A DNA stretch of 64,000 bases from Paraflavitalea sp966211765 (GCA_966211765.1 CBIHOV010000036.1:1-64000), one strand, 5' to 3'; counted from the first letter of the stretch, positions 49,247-59,335 are shown. Notes: generated by a model not told the origin, from the sequence alone. Program-made: numbers and translations.

Positions 49247-49783
49247 ATGAAAAGGCTTCTACTGGTTTTTGTTGTAGGTCTGGCAGTCTTTTCGGCTACC
49301 AGTGCTCAAACTTCACCCATATTTGTTTCGGGAAAAATTGAGTTTACAATCAAAAATATGGGTGTAGCCGTAAACGGGACAATGACAGGTGCCAGCATGC
49401 AATTCAAACAAACATCGGCTGATCCGTTAATGTGGAGTCTTGAAGGCACTGTGTCACCAGTAACGATCTCTACGGGAATTGATCTTCGCGATCAGCACCT
49501 GAAACGCTCTGATTATTTTGATATAGTCCATTATCCAGTTACAAGATTGCAGTCAACAGGTATTGTAATGAAAGGGGAAAACAATTACGAAGGAACTTTT
49601 AACCTTACGATTAAAGGGATCACGAAATCAGTTATTATTCCTTTTACCATTCGCAAAACCAGTAAATCAATGGATGTAGAAGGCATATTTACCATCAATC
49701 GTCTTGATTATGGTTTGGGGGAAGAAAGCACTATACTTTCAGACAATGTAACCATTAGCATTTTTGCCAGGTTCAAACTATGA
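49247..49783 (+). CDS. YceI-family periplasmic protein
   Basis: Protein of 178 residues with a signal peptide 'LLLVFVVGLAVFSATSAQ'. The YceI lipocalin-like barrel shows in 'FVSGKIEFTIKNMGVAVNGTM', 'GIDLRDQHLKRSDYFDIVHYPVTRLQS' (the usual R-D-x-H-L-x-x-x-D-[FY]F-D stretch) and 'NYEGTFNLTIKGITKSVIIPFTI'. YceI proteins bind isoprenoid-type lipids. Joined with the cytochrome gene by a single base, the two surely share a transcript, suggesting a quinone- or lipid-linked electron transfer, which is inferred. Confidence 0.93.
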   Translation: MKRLLLVFVVGLAVFSATSAQTSPIFVSGKIEFTIKNMGVAVNGTMTGASMQFKQTSADPLMWSLEGTVSPVTISTGIDLRDQHLKRSDYFDIVHYPVTRLQSTGIVMKGENNYEGTFNLTIKGITKSVIIPFTIRKTSKSMDVEGIFTINRLDYGLGEESTILSDNVTISIFARFKL

Positions 49784-49950
49784 GCCATTGGATCCATACT
49801 CCTGCTTCATTTCAGGACAATATTTGGAATATTAACTAAACTATAGGCGCCTTCAGGCCGGGTGAGCAAGTGGCGGAAATGAATGAGCAGGCGGTGGGAC
49901 CGGGGCATTATTCACTGTGCCGGTAAGGCCAAAACTTAGTACATTTAAAA

Positions 49951-52900
49951 ATGCTATATGGGCGAAAGGGAATATTACTGTTTTTGTTATTAATACTATG
50001 GTTTTCCCCAGGTGCCCAGGTAAAGAACACAGCTGTTGAACAGCCGACCTATATCTTCCGGCATATCGACCATACCAACGGGCTGCTCAGCAATGATGTT
50101 TTTTCCTTTGCCCAGGACAGCAAGGGGTATATGTGGATCGGTAGCGGCAAAGGTCTCCAACGTTATGATGGACTTCGCTTTGTTCATTTTTCCGACACAG
50201 CCGCCGGTCCTGTTGCCAGTACGGTCATTTCTACTCTTCACCCCGATGCAGACGGCCAAAGACTTTTATACAATCAGCATTATACCCACCTCAGTGAATG
50301 GCAGTTTTTGCACAATAAAGCGGCCCGGCTACTTCCTGCCAATGAATACAAGCCTTCAAAAGCGGTTTCTTATGCAGATCCCACCAGAGGGGATTGGTCA
50401 ATACAGGAATATTTTACCGGGGAAAAAAGTCCGGATGGTACGATCAGCAAAGGAATTGCTGTGGTTAAAGTGCCCGACAGCGCGTCGCCGATCTTTGCCG
50501 ATTTTATTAAGGATGAACGCCTGCAGCAATTGTGGATAATAGTGCCAGCCTATGAACTTTTGCTGTTCAACTACCGCACTAAAACACGTTGCAGTAAGGC
50601 AACCAGGTTCGACAACAATGCACTGCTGCAATTAATTGATGCTAACCCGGCCATTATACGTAAGGTGAAGATGGACAGCCGGGGTAATATCTGGCTGATC
50701 CCCTGGTCGGATCTGCTCTATCGTTATCAAACTCAGACAAACCAATTGCATGTTTATTCACTGGCCAGGATCCAACGGGAAAAGAGCAATAATACCTATC
50801 ACAAATGGGTGAGTACGCTATTGGAAGATAATCACGGAAAAATATGGATAGGTACGGCAGGCGCCGGTCTGTTGGTCTATGATGAAGCCAAAGATGATTT
50901 CAGTAATATACTGCACGAACCGGGTAATGACCTGTCCATCCGCTATAATTATGAAATATCAGCCATTTTCCAGGATAGGGAAGAAAATATATGGTTAGGA
51001 ACAGACCGGGGCATTAATATCTTAAATCCTTATCGCCAGTATTTCACCGCACTGGGCAATCCTTCTCCGGGCGGCAAATCCCTTCCCGGCAGTGAGATCA
51101 CCTACACACGCCCCTGGCAAAACGGAAAGCTAATGGTAGCTACCTGGGGTAGCGGCACTTTTATCTGCGACCAGCAATTGAATATTGAACGTTCTATTGT
51201 CTTTAAAGACAACCAGAATAAGAACCAGGCCTGGTGTTTCCTGGAAGACGAGGAAGGTATTACCTGGATTGGCTGCCAACATGGATTTCTGCATGTCATG
51301 AATAAAGCAGGCATCGTGTTGAAGACCCTGCATCCCCCGGAGTTTGAACACACTACCATCAGGTGTATGCAAAAGGATAGCAAGGGGAATATTGTTTTCG
51401 GACTGCACAACGGAAAGATGGTCATCTGGGATAGGCAAAGCAAGCGCTCTTTAACGATGGCTGCAACCAAACAACCTCCTTCTATTCCCCATTCTACGGT
51501 GTTGAGTTTATTGGTTGCAGGAGAAGATGCCTGGGTGGGAACGGTCGCCGGACTTGCCCGGTTCGATCTGCAGGAACGGCGCTTTACAGCCCTCTACAAG
51601 CCGGGATCTCAGGCCCCGGGTAGTTGTTACAGTATTGCAACCTATAATGATAGCGTATTGCTGGCAGGATTTGAGAATGATGGGCTGTATTTCTTTAATA
51701 AAAGAACAACGGCTTTTAAGAAAATTATAGTCGATTATGATCACGCCTTATGGTCGGCCAATGCCATCAGCAAAGACCAGCAGGGCAATATCTGGTTCAC
51801 CACCGAATACGATATTTGTAAATATGAGCCTCTAACGAATAAATTTACAGCCTGGCATCCTGAAAAAGGGCTGCTGTATTCCTCTTTTTTCCCTTTTGGT
51901 CAGCTGAACCAATTGCCATCGGGTGATTGGCTTACGAGCACACATACAGAGGTTGTTCGTTTCTCCTCCTTAGCTATCAGCAAGCGGGAAACCAGTGCAA
52001 TGCCAGTCACCATTACCGGGCTTAAAATATTCAATAAACCGGTTTTTATCGACTCCCTGCTTTATCATCAGCAACCGCTGCGACTACAGTACCATGAAAA
52101 CTTTTTGACTATAGCGTATTCAGATCTACAGTTCTCGGGGGTAACCAGCACCGCTTATTATTACCGGTTAAGTAATGTTGACAAGGGCTGGGTGACGGCC
52201 GCTGAAAAAGGATATGCCGGCTATACGAACCTGGCGCCCGGCAAGTACCGCTTCGAAGTAAAGACGGGGGAAGCTAAAAGCGCTGAACATATTGCGTGGA
52301 TCGATATCGAGATCCTGGCACCTTTCTGGCAAACTACCTGGTTCAGGTTATTGTGTGTAGTATTGATCGCCGGCCTTATATATGCCCTTATATCCTGGCG
52401 CTTCCGTACCATGCGGTCTGAAGCTGCCATGAAAGAGCAAATTGCCAAAACAGAAATGATGGCGCTAAGGGCGCAGATGAATCCGCATTTTATTTTCAAC
52501 TGCATCAACGGCATCGATGCGTTGATCTTAAGTGATGATAAATACCAGGCCACCATTTACCTCAATAAGTTTGCCATGCTGATAAGAAATATTCTTGACA
52601 GCTCGAAACAGCATACGATCTCTGTGAGCAAAGACCTGGAGACGCTGAGATTATATATTGAACTGGAACAATGGCGGCATGAAAATAAATTCACGGCAGT
52701 GATCAGGACAGGTGAAACTGTTTTTGATGAAGATTATAAAGTGCCGCCATTGGTAGTGCAGCCCTATGTTGAAAATGCTATTTTACATGGACTCAGGCAC
52801 CGTACGGATAATAAAGGCCAGCTAACCATTGATATCTTTAAGAAAAATGACCTGCTGATCTATATTATTGAAGACAATGGCGTGGGCAGATCAGGTACCA

Positions 52901-53058
52901 GCCAGGCCAAACAACACAGGTCTTACGGCATGGAGATCAATCTTGGCAGGCTAAAGCTTTTTAACAAAGGATCATCCACACCGGTGCAGGTGACCGATCT
53001 CACAGAAGATGGCAGGGCAACAGGCACCCGGGTTGAAATAAGTTTAAAAATACAATAA
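49951..53058 (+). CDS. propeller-type sensor histidine kinase (Reg_prop/Y_Y_Y/LytS)
   Basis: Protein of 1035 residues. Signal peptide about 1-22. Residues about 35-690 form two seven-bladed propellers made of Reg_prop repeats ('DSKGYMWIGSGKGLQRYDG', 'DNHGKIWIGTAGAGLLVYDE', 'DREENIWLGTDRGINIL'). A Y_Y_Y domain follows at about 705-785 ('YYYRLSNVDKGWVTAAEKGYAGYTNLAPGKYRFEV'), then one membrane span at about 797-817. The LytS-type kinase has 'RAQMNPHFIFNCINGIDAL' with His846, and the HATPase has 'VVQPYVENAILHGL'. Unlike hybrid two-component proteins it has no own receiver. The gene of a LytTR regulator follows with a one-base overlap. Confidence 0.95.
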   Translation: MLYGRKGILLFLLLILWFSPGAQVKNTAVEQPTYIFRHIDHTNGLLSNDVFSFAQDSKGYMWIGSGKGLQRYDGLRFVHFSDTAAGPVASTVISTLHPDADGQRLLYNQHYTHLSEWQFLHNKAARLLPANEYKPSKAVSYADPTRGDWSIQEYFTGEKSPDGTISKGIAVVKVPDSASPIFADFIKDERLQQLWIIVPAYELLLFNYRTKTRCSKATRFDNNALLQLIDANPAIIRKVKMDSRGNIWLIPWSDLLYRYQTQTNQLHVYSLARIQREKSNNTYHKWVSTLLEDNHGKIWIGTAGAGLLVYDEAKDDFSNILHEPGNDLSIRYNYEISAIFQDREENIWLGTDRGINILNPYRQYFTALGNPSPGGKSLPGSEITYTRPWQNGKLMVATWGSGTFICDQQLNIERSIVFKDNQNKNQAWCFLEDEEGITWIGCQHGFLHVMNKAGIVLKTLHPPEFEHTTIRCMQKDSKGNIVFGLHNGKMVIWDRQSKRSLTMAATKQPPSIPHSTVLSLLVAGEDAWVGTVAGLARFDLQERRFTALYKPGSQAPGSCYSIATYNDSVLLAGFENDGLYFFNKRTTAFKKIIVDYDHALWSANAISKDQQGNIWFTTEYDICKYEPLTNKFTAWHPEKGLLYSSFFPFGQLNQLPSGDWLTSTHTEVVRFSSLAISKRETSAMPVTITGLKIFNKPVFIDSLLYHQQPLRLQYHENFLTIAYSDLQFSGVTSTAYYYRLSNVDKGWVTAAEKGYAGYTNLAPGKYRFEVKTGEAKSAEHIAWIDIEILAPFWQTTWFRLLCVVLIAGLIYALISWRFRTMRSEAAMKEQIAKTEMMALRAQMNPHFIFNCINGIDALILSDDKYQATIYLNKFAMLIRNILDSSKQHTISVSKDLETLRLYIELEQWRHENKFTAVIRTGETVFDEDYKVPPLVVQPYVENAILHGLRHRTDNKGQLTIDIFKKNDLLIYIIEDNGVGRSGTSQAKQHRSYGMEINLGRLKLFNKGSSTPVQVTDLTEDGRATGTRVEISLKIQ

Positions 53059-53801
53059 TGCTTACAGCAGTAATTATTGACGACGAATTGAAGGGGCGCA
53101 TCGCATTGCGCCAGAAGATAACGGCTTTTTGCCCGGAAGTAGCACTTGCAGGCGAAGCTGCCGGTGGTGATGAAGGGCTGCGCCTGATCGAGCAGCTGGA
53201 ACCGGAGATCGTTTTCCTGGATATCGAAATGCCGCGTATGAATGGCTTCGACATGCTACAGCGACTGCAAAATAAAAACTTCCACCTGGTGTTTACGACG
53301 GCTTTCGACCAATACGCCATCAAGGCCATTAAATATGCGGCTTTTGATTACCTGCTGAAGCCGATCAATATCGAGGAGTTACAATCCTGCATCGGGAGGA
53401 TTAAAAACGGGCCGGCGCTGCATAAAACAGCCGACAGGCTGGAAGTACTGGATCAGCACCTGCATTTGAAGAATACACTGGGCAAAATAGCCATATCCAC
53501 GCTGGAGGGGCACCTGTTCTTTAATATCCAGGACATCATCCGCCTGGAAGCCCAACGAAACTATACTATCCTTTACTTCGTGAACCAACCCAAACTGATT
53601 GCCAGCAAAACATTGAAAGAACTGGAAGAGATGCTTCCGGAAGACAAGTTCTTTCGCGTGCATAACGCGCATATCATCAACCTGCATTATATCAAAAAAT
53701 ACATGAAGGGCGACGGCGGTAAGATCGAAATGCAAAATGGTGATGTACTCGATGTGGCCCGCAGAAGAAAGGATGCTTTCTTACAGCTGATCGGAAAATA
53801 A
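53058..53801 (+). CDS. LytTR-family response regulator
   Basis: Protein of 247 residues. Receiver domain about 1-120 with 'AVIIDDELKGRIAL' and Asp55 in 'IVFLDIEMPRMNG', plus 'AFDYLLKPINIEEL'. LytTR DNA-binding domain about 140-245, with 'DIIRLEAQRNYTILYF', 'TLKELEEMLPEDKFFRVHNAHIINLHYIKKY'. The ATG overlaps the kinase stop (TAATG), so translation is coupled. It is the partner of the propeller kinase. A short hairpin plus T-run comes right after. Confidence 0.95.
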   Translation: MLTAVIIDDELKGRIALRQKITAFCPEVALAGEAAGGDEGLRLIEQLEPEIVFLDIEMPRMNGFDMLQRLQNKNFHLVFTTAFDQYAIKAIKYAAFDYLLKPINIEELQSCIGRIKNGPALHKTADRLEVLDQHLHLKNTLGKIAISTLEGHLFFNIQDIIRLEAQRNYTILYFVNQPKLIASKTLKELEEMLPEDKFFRVHNAHIINLHYIKKYMKGDGGKIEMQNGDVLDVARRRKDAFLQLIGK

Positions 53802-53824
53802 AGCCCCGTAGGGCTCTATTTTTT
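53802..53824 (+). terminator. short intrinsic terminator
   Basis: AGCCC (53802-53806) pairs with GGGCT (53811-53815) around CGTA, and CTATTTTTTC follows. The stem is only 5 pairs, so strength is moderate. Confidence 0.6.
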
Positions 53825-53843
53825 CATGGATACAGCTTTCTGT

Positions 53844-56801
53844 TTACTGTTTAACGATCTTATACGTTTGTGTGCCGCTGGCTTGCGTAATCTGTAAGTT
53901 GTAAACACCCGCAGAAAGGGTTGTTAACGGAATAGTAACTGCGCCAGACAGGTTTTGTTTTTGCCAAACAATGCTGCCTTTGTGATCGTACAGCACAGCT
54001 TGTTGGAGGCGCGCCCCTGCAGGGCAGTGTAATACAGTGTGATCGTGGGCCGGATTAGGGCCAATGGTGATGGGAACTGCCTGATCTGAAGGACCCAGGG
54101 TTACTATTTTGCTGAAACTTTCCCTTCCGTCATTATCCTGCTGCCGGACCCTGAAAGTCCAGGCAAGGTTAGCCGAAGCCGGTAATACGCAGCTATAGGT
54201 AACGGCGTTGGTACTGTTTTGGGGCAATACCGTACAGCCATCTTTAAAGGGGGCGCCGATGGGGCTGTATGCGGCCACATATTCTTTCACATTGCTTTCC
54301 TGTGCTACCTGCCAGCTAAGGTTGACCTGGCTGCTACTGATACGCCGCGCTTTTATATCGAGCCAGGTTACGGACAAGGTAGCAGCGCCTTCCATGATGT
54401 AGAAGTTGCTGAATCCGGTAATGGCTATTTCTACATAGTAGCCGCCCTCGACGGCTTTCCAGGCGGATAAAGGCAATACTTCTTCACCCGTTACCGGAGT
54501 ATATTGAGTGGGTGCTGTATTGGTTGCATTGGGCTGCTTTATCACTACGAGGTCGCCAATGGAATGCACCAACGGGTCCGCAGTCTGTAAAGCGTCGAAC
54601 TCTGTTTGTGTAAAGAACAGGCGCAGGTTAATATTGGCGGCGCCAGCCGGGTTGTTTTGCACATTGATGGTATAGTTGCGGTTGAGGTAGGGCTTGTTGT
54701 TGTATGTGCGGATAGCCGCATTGTGCTGGTAAGTAGTAACGGTTATGGCACCCAGTGCATAATTATCCAATAATGCTGCTACGGGCGTGGAAGAAGTGAT
54801 GCCCTGCACAGCAGGTTCATACACATTTGTTTCAATGGTGGTCCATGCTTTGCTGGACCCGCTTAGCCAGGCCGGTACAGACATATTGGCCCCGGCGGGA
54901 TGCAAGAGTTTAAGCTTCTTTAGAGGCGGCGAGTAATTAAAAGTTTGCAGACTGTCAATGCGCCGAACAAAAACATTCAGGTAGGCATCGCCACTGGCCA
55001 GGCGTCTGTCATCTTCCCAGGCCATAACAGCAATACCGTTATCATCTATAATGGCATAAGGATTTTCCGGGCGGTAAGGATATCCACGGTAATAACCGCT
55101 ACCAATAGGCCTGCCCATGGCACCCCACAATAACTGAACGCCATCACCAATGGGGCTGACGCGTACAGACCGGTAATAATCCCTTACATACAGCATCGCA
55201 TTTCCTTTACCATCCACCGCTATGGCCGGGTAATTATAGCTGATACCCTGCAGACTTATATTGGACTCATTACCGATATTAATCCCTTTTTTTGAACTGG
55301 TATTCAGGTCGACGGAATACGAATTTGCAGCATTAGGATTAAGCCTTAGTTGTTGCAGGAAGATGGCATAACCACCAGGGCTGCCCATACGGGCAGCAGC
55401 AAAGACCCTGTTGCCGGATGCAGTTAAGGTATAATCGTATTCGCTGGCACTGCTTTGATCGAGCAAGGTATCATTGCCGGGAACTACCTGATCGAACACT
55501 GTGCCATCTGTTGGTACGGGCCGGTAAGCCGTATAAGGATGGGTCATGTCGGAACACAGTTGGTAGGGGAGACTGTCGTATTTTTCATCCAGGCGATAAT
55601 AAGCACGGGTAAAATAAGGGGTGGTGGTATTGGCCACCAGGTTTCTTTGATTGGCGGTAATGATGTTGAGGTTAATGTTTCCGGTGGTAGGCACCAGCAC
55701 GCCTTTTACATTGGAAGAGTAATAGAGCGGATCGTCGTCTAACGAGAAAAAACCATTGCCATAATTTTCCACGTAATAAGAAGTAACAACATACAATTCA
55801 AAATTGGGAGGGCCTCCCCGGCAGGTAACGGTATTGAAAAAACTAGTGAAGCTGTACAGTTGCACCACGCTGTCCTTTTTATAGAACTTCTCCGTCACTA
55901 CAGTATTGGCAATATCGCTACCCGATCTTCGCAGCACGGTTACTTTTGAATCCTTTTTTACGCGGCATAGTTTGTTGAACGCTGTAACCATGCTCTGGGA
56001 ATTCTTTTCAATCCCCATTACGACATTGCATCCTCCCTGCAGGTCGGGATAAATAAAGAAAGACATTACCCTCACGTCGGAATAATCAATGTAGTTGCGT
56101 GGTCCGCAGGGGGAGCCTTCTTCCTTGTTGACGCCATTCATGTCCATCTGGCCACCGCCGTAATGTTTGAGTACTCCGTTCTCTTCTCGCATACAATATA
56201 CCATCAGGTCAATAACGCCAAATCCTCCCACCCGGTTAAAACCGATAAAAAAACCTTTGTTACCATCTGCAATCAACTGGGGGCGGGTATATTGAACGTC
56301 AGGGTTGGCCTGAGGGTTGGCAACCACATATCCTTCATCGGCAAAAACTCTTGTACCATCGTTGCGTACATGTTGAACGCTGACCCTTGAATAATTGTAA
56401 GAACCTATCTGAACTTCATCTTCCCAGGTGATATAGAAGCCACCCGCACTGTCTGTACAGGCAACACTGAAATTGCGGTAATCGAGGTTAGCAATACGGG
56501 TGTATTGCTGATTGCCCGGACCTGTTGCTACGGGAACGCCATTGGCAGTCCAAAGCATATTGCCATCCCGGCCTATCTTTTGGGCGTACAGGTCGTTGTT
56601 GGATGAACGCATGTCCTGCCATATGACAATATAGCCACCGTCCGGATAACTTTTAACGACTACGGGTTTCTGCTGCTCCCAGATGCCCTGGCTTACCAGC
56701 ATGTGCAGACTATCTGAAAAATAATTGGAGGAATCGCTCCATTGGGCGTGCGTGACCGTACACGGCAACAGCAGTAAGGCAAGAAAGGTCCATACTCTCA
56801 T
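53844..56801 (-). CDS. large surface protein with T9SS type A sorting domain
   Basis: Protein of 985 residues with signal peptide 'TFLALLLLPCTVTHAQ'. The N-terminal half has propeller-like repeats around Trp-Asp ('GGYIVIWQDMRSSNNDLYAQKIGRDGNMLW', 'GGFYITWEDEV', 'GIAVMAWEDDRR'). A fibronectin-III-like part is at about 825-900 ('RISSSQVNLSWQVAQESNVKEYVAAYS'). The last 75 residues are a T9SS sorting domain ('PITIGPNPAHDHTVLHC', then 'GVYNLQI', ending 'YKIVKQ'). The protein is therefore carried across the outer membrane by the type IX system. Its ligand or substrate is unknown. Confidence 0.9.
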   Translation of the reverse strand: MRVWTFLALLLLPCTVTHAQWSDSSNYFSDSLHMLVSQGIWEQQKPVVVKSYPDGGYIVIWQDMRSSNNDLYAQKIGRDGNMLWTANGVPVATGPGNQQYTRIANLDYRNFSVACTDSAGGFYITWEDEVQIGSYNYSRVSVQHVRNDGTRVFADEGYVVANPQANPDVQYTRPQLIADGNKGFFIGFNRVGGFGVIDLMVYCMREENGVLKHYGGGQMDMNGVNKEEGSPCGPRNYIDYSDVRVMSFFIYPDLQGGCNVVMGIEKNSQSMVTAFNKLCRVKKDSKVTVLRRSGSDIANTVVTEKFYKKDSVVQLYSFTSFFNTVTCRGGPPNFELYVVTSYYVENYGNGFFSLDDDPLYYSSNVKGVLVPTTGNINLNIITANQRNLVANTTTPYFTRAYYRLDEKYDSLPYQLCSDMTHPYTAYRPVPTDGTVFDQVVPGNDTLLDQSSASEYDYTLTASGNRVFAAARMGSPGGYAIFLQQLRLNPNAANSYSVDLNTSSKKGINIGNESNISLQGISYNYPAIAVDGKGNAMLYVRDYYRSVRVSPIGDGVQLLWGAMGRPIGSGYYRGYPYRPENPYAIIDDNGIAVMAWEDDRRLASGDAYLNVFVRRIDSLQTFNYSPPLKKLKLLHPAGANMSVPAWLSGSSKAWTTIETNVYEPAVQGITSSTPVAALLDNYALGAITVTTYQHNAAIRTYNNKPYLNRNYTINVQNNPAGAANINLRLFFTQTEFDALQTADPLVHSIGDLVVIKQPNATNTAPTQYTPVTGEEVLPLSAWKAVEGGYYVEIAITGFSNFYIMEGAATLSVTWLDIKARRISSSQVNLSWQVAQESNVKEYVAAYSPIGAPFKDGCTVLPQNSTNAVTYSCVLPASANLAWTFRVRQQDNDGRESFSKIVTLGPSDQAVPITIGPNPAHDHTVLHCPAGARLQQAVLYDHKGSIVWQKQNLSGAVTIPLTTLSAGVYNLQITQASGTQTYKIVKQ

Positions 56802-56894
56802 AGCAGTTCTTTAAGCGCAAATTGCAGCTTTGCTGTTGTTCGTGCAGGTAAATTGATCAACCGGCGGAGATCATTGTGCAGGAGGGTCAGACAA

Positions 56895-58688
56895 TCACTT
56901 CAATGGCATCCAGGCAGGGGTGCCTTCTTCAAACTGGTTATCGGTCAATACTTTTACCACCGATCCATCGGCGCTAACTACACAGATCTCTCCATAGGCC
57001 TGTGGGTTGTAAATATGAAGTACCGCCTCATCCTTAAAGCCTCCTACTGAAGTACTGAAAGCGATCCATTTGCTATCGGGCGACCAAACACAATGTGCAT
57101 CATTACCGGGTGTATTGGTAATGCGTTTCAATCCTGTACCATCGGGATGAATGATATAAATATCGTAGTTGTTTTCCCGCTTGCTGGTGAAAGCGATCCA
57201 TTGTCCGTCGGGCGACCAGCAGGGAAAATTATCCTGGGTATGGTTGGTAAGTGAGGTTATTTTTTTACTGTCAATATCCATGATGAGCAAGCCCTTGACG
57301 CTATCGGAGGAAGCCCGGTATACCAGTTGCCTGCCATCCGGCGACCAGGAAGGAAAGCCATAGTTGCCTTTGCCATCGGTCAATATTTGCAGTCCCGATC
57401 CATCTTTGTTGATGATGGCAACATCGCCGGAAGCAGGTCCTTTAACGGATTGAAAGAATTGCCCGATGCTGATGGCCAGTTGATTGCCATCGGGCGACCA
57501 CACAGGCGACAGGATGCTTTTGGTGGGATGCTCAAACAGGACGGAACGATTTTTTCCAGCGGCATCCATCAGCAATACCTTGTTGTGTTTGATGGCCAGA
57601 CGTTGGTCGTTACATACCAATTGCTTTCCGTTGGGTGAAAAGCAGGGGAAAACCCCTGAGCGTAAGAGATGAAAAGCTGGGTCGCGACTATTGATGGAAG
57701 ACAAGGGAGGCCAGTTATTATCTACTTCGCTGTCATATACAAGGGAGCGGCCATCACGCGACCAGGATGGATGCTGGAATTCACCGCGTGCGCCGGGTTT
57801 CCCATCGAGGCGTTCAATACCTGCCTGGGCGCCGCGACTGGCATAGGCAATGTTTCCATTCGATTGCCACTGGGGATACAATTTTTCAACACTATCGGTG
57901 GTGAGTACTTTTTTTAGGTTGGTAGCCAGGTCGTACACAGCCAATTGTGTCTGGCCTTTCCGATCGGAACCGATCATGGTGCGTACACTGGGCAACAATG
58001 CCTGGTAAAAGAGCAGTTGCTTTCCATCAGCCGACCAGGCCGGGCTGCCGGCAAAGGCATTGTCCTGTGTAATGCGTGCGGTAGCTGAACCGTCGGCTTT
58101 CATGATATAGATCTCTGTAGAGGGAAGAAATGCAAAGTTAAAACGTGGTTTTTGGGAATCACGGTCTGAGGAAAAAGCGATCCATTGCCCATCGGGCGAC
58201 CAGGAGGGCCGGAAATCACCTGCGGGGTTATTAGTAATATTGATTACTTTTTTGGAGGCGATGTTCATGGTATAGATATCTGCCTGTCCGCTCCTGGTAG
58301 AAACAAAAGCCAGTGTTGTACCGTCGGGCGAAAGGGATGCCTGGTCATCAAAGGCGGGATCATTGGTGAGTTGCTGTAGCCCGGATGCATCGGGGTGAAC
58401 GCGGTACAGGTCGGCAGAGCCATTTCGTTCGGACGTGAATACGATCCATTGGCCGTCTGCCGAAAAAGAGGCATTGTAATCGTGTGCAGGATGGGGCAAC
58501 AGGGGTTTGGGATTGTTGCCGTCTACATCTGCGATGAAGATATCCGTATTGAGCGGTCCGAAATTCACAAAAGCCAACCGGTAATTGGGTGCCGCAACAG
58601 TTGGCTGCACAGGCGCGCGCCAGGATATCACTATAGCACTTGCTGTCAGGAATACAGCAGAAAGGACGATCAGCAGGATTCTCTTCAT
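56895..58688 (-). CDS. TolB-like WD40/PD40 propeller protein
   Basis: Start at the ATG at 58688, giving signal 'RILLIVLSAVFLTASAIVISW' (597 residues). The rest is a string of PD40 repeats, about ten, each with 'WSPDGQWIAFxS' or a close variant ('SFSADGQWIVFTSERNGSADLYRVHPDASGLQQLT', 'SWSPDGRQLVYRASS', 'CWSPDGQWIAFTSKRENNYDIYII'). Such propellers bind peptides or other partners; TolB itself works with Pal, but here the length and the single-protein setting suggest a free-standing sensor or scaffold. It lies 17 bases after the choice-of-anchor-J gene in the same direction. Confidence 0.9.
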   Translation of the reverse strand: MKRILLIVLSAVFLTASAIVISWRAPVQPTVAAPNYRLAFVNFGPLNTDIFIADVDGNNPKPLLPHPAHDYNASFSADGQWIVFTSERNGSADLYRVHPDASGLQQLTNDPAFDDQASLSPDGTTLAFVSTRSGQADIYTMNIASKKVINITNNPAGDFRPSWSPDGQWIAFSSDRDSQKPRFNFAFLPSTEIYIMKADGSATARITQDNAFAGSPAWSADGKQLLFYQALLPSVRTMIGSDRKGQTQLAVYDLATNLKKVLTTDSVEKLYPQWQSNGNIAYASRGAQAGIERLDGKPGARGEFQHPSWSRDGRSLVYDSEVDNNWPPLSSINSRDPAFHLLRSGVFPCFSPNGKQLVCNDQRLAIKHNKVLLMDAAGKNRSVLFEHPTKSILSPVWSPDGNQLAISIGQFFQSVKGPASGDVAIINKDGSGLQILTDGKGNYGFPSWSPDGRQLVYRASSDSVKGLLIMDIDSKKITSLTNHTQDNFPCWSPDGQWIAFTSKRENNYDIYIIHPDGTGLKRITNTPGNDAHCVWSPDSKWIAFSTSVGGFKDEAVLHIYNPQAYGEICVVSADGSVVKVLTDNQFEEGTPAWMPLK

Positions 58689-58705
58689 AAAAAGCATTTA
58701 GAACA

Positions 58706-59335
58706 CTATTGGCTAAGCCTGTATGTGAGTTTATCGATTCCGATGCGATTACTGCCTACGTTAATTTTTTCACGGTAAGAACGGAAGGCTATTCTGCCAC
58801 GGGTATTTGCCGTAAGCCCGTTTATAAGGATGGTTACTTTTGTCCATTCCTGGGGATATAGCCCCTTGAATTCTTCGGCATTGATGTCTTTCAGTAACAG
58901 GGTAAAGTCTCCCACTTCTGCGAAGGTATTGCCTACGTTTTCGCCTGCATTGGTGGTATTCATCCTAACTTGTAAACGCTCCAATAATTGGGCTGAAGCA
59001 GTTACAGCGGTAGTATAAAAAGTAAGCGTATCGCCGTTGCTGATATCCAGTAGGGGGGTAATAAGCCAGCAACTGACTTTTTGCGTTAATGCCGGCGATT
59101 TGGTAGCAATAAACTGTGTTCCCGAATAGGGTGCAATGGTCATTGCCCCCATGCGCCATTGGGTAGCACCAGGCTCTGAATTGTCCTTAATGATCCAGCC
59201 TCTTTTTTTCAGTTCTGAAGTATCGTTATCAAACTCTTCTGTCAATGGAGTTCTTAAGTGATCGTCATTGTCCTTCTTACAGGCTATGCAGAAAACCATT
59301 ACCAACAGGAATGAAGCCAGTACGTAATTTTTCAT
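58706..59335 (-). CDS. choice-of-anchor-J domain lipoprotein
   Basis: Protein of 209 residues. Lipoprotein signal 'ASFLLVMVFCIACKKD' with Cys19. The mature part is one jelly-roll domain: 'LTEEFDNDTSELKKRGWIIKDNSEPGATQWRMG', 'FIATKSPALTQKVSCWLITPLLDISNGDTLTFYT', then 'RGRIAFRSYREKINVGSNRIGIDKLTY'. This is the layout of choice-of-anchor-J (cleaved-adhesin-like) domains, which bind sugars or proteins outside the cell. It is followed by the PD40 gene, so the two likely act together at the cell surface. Confidence 0.85.
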   Translation of the reverse strand: MKNYVLASFLLVMVFCIACKKDNDDHLRTPLTEEFDNDTSELKKRGWIIKDNSEPGATQWRMGAMTIAPYSGTQFIATKSPALTQKVSCWLITPLLDISNGDTLTFYTTAVTASAQLLERLQVRMNTTNAGENVGNTFAEVGDFTLLLKDINAEEFKGLYPQEWTKVTILINGLTANTRGRIAFRSYREKINVGSNRIGIDKLTYRLSQ

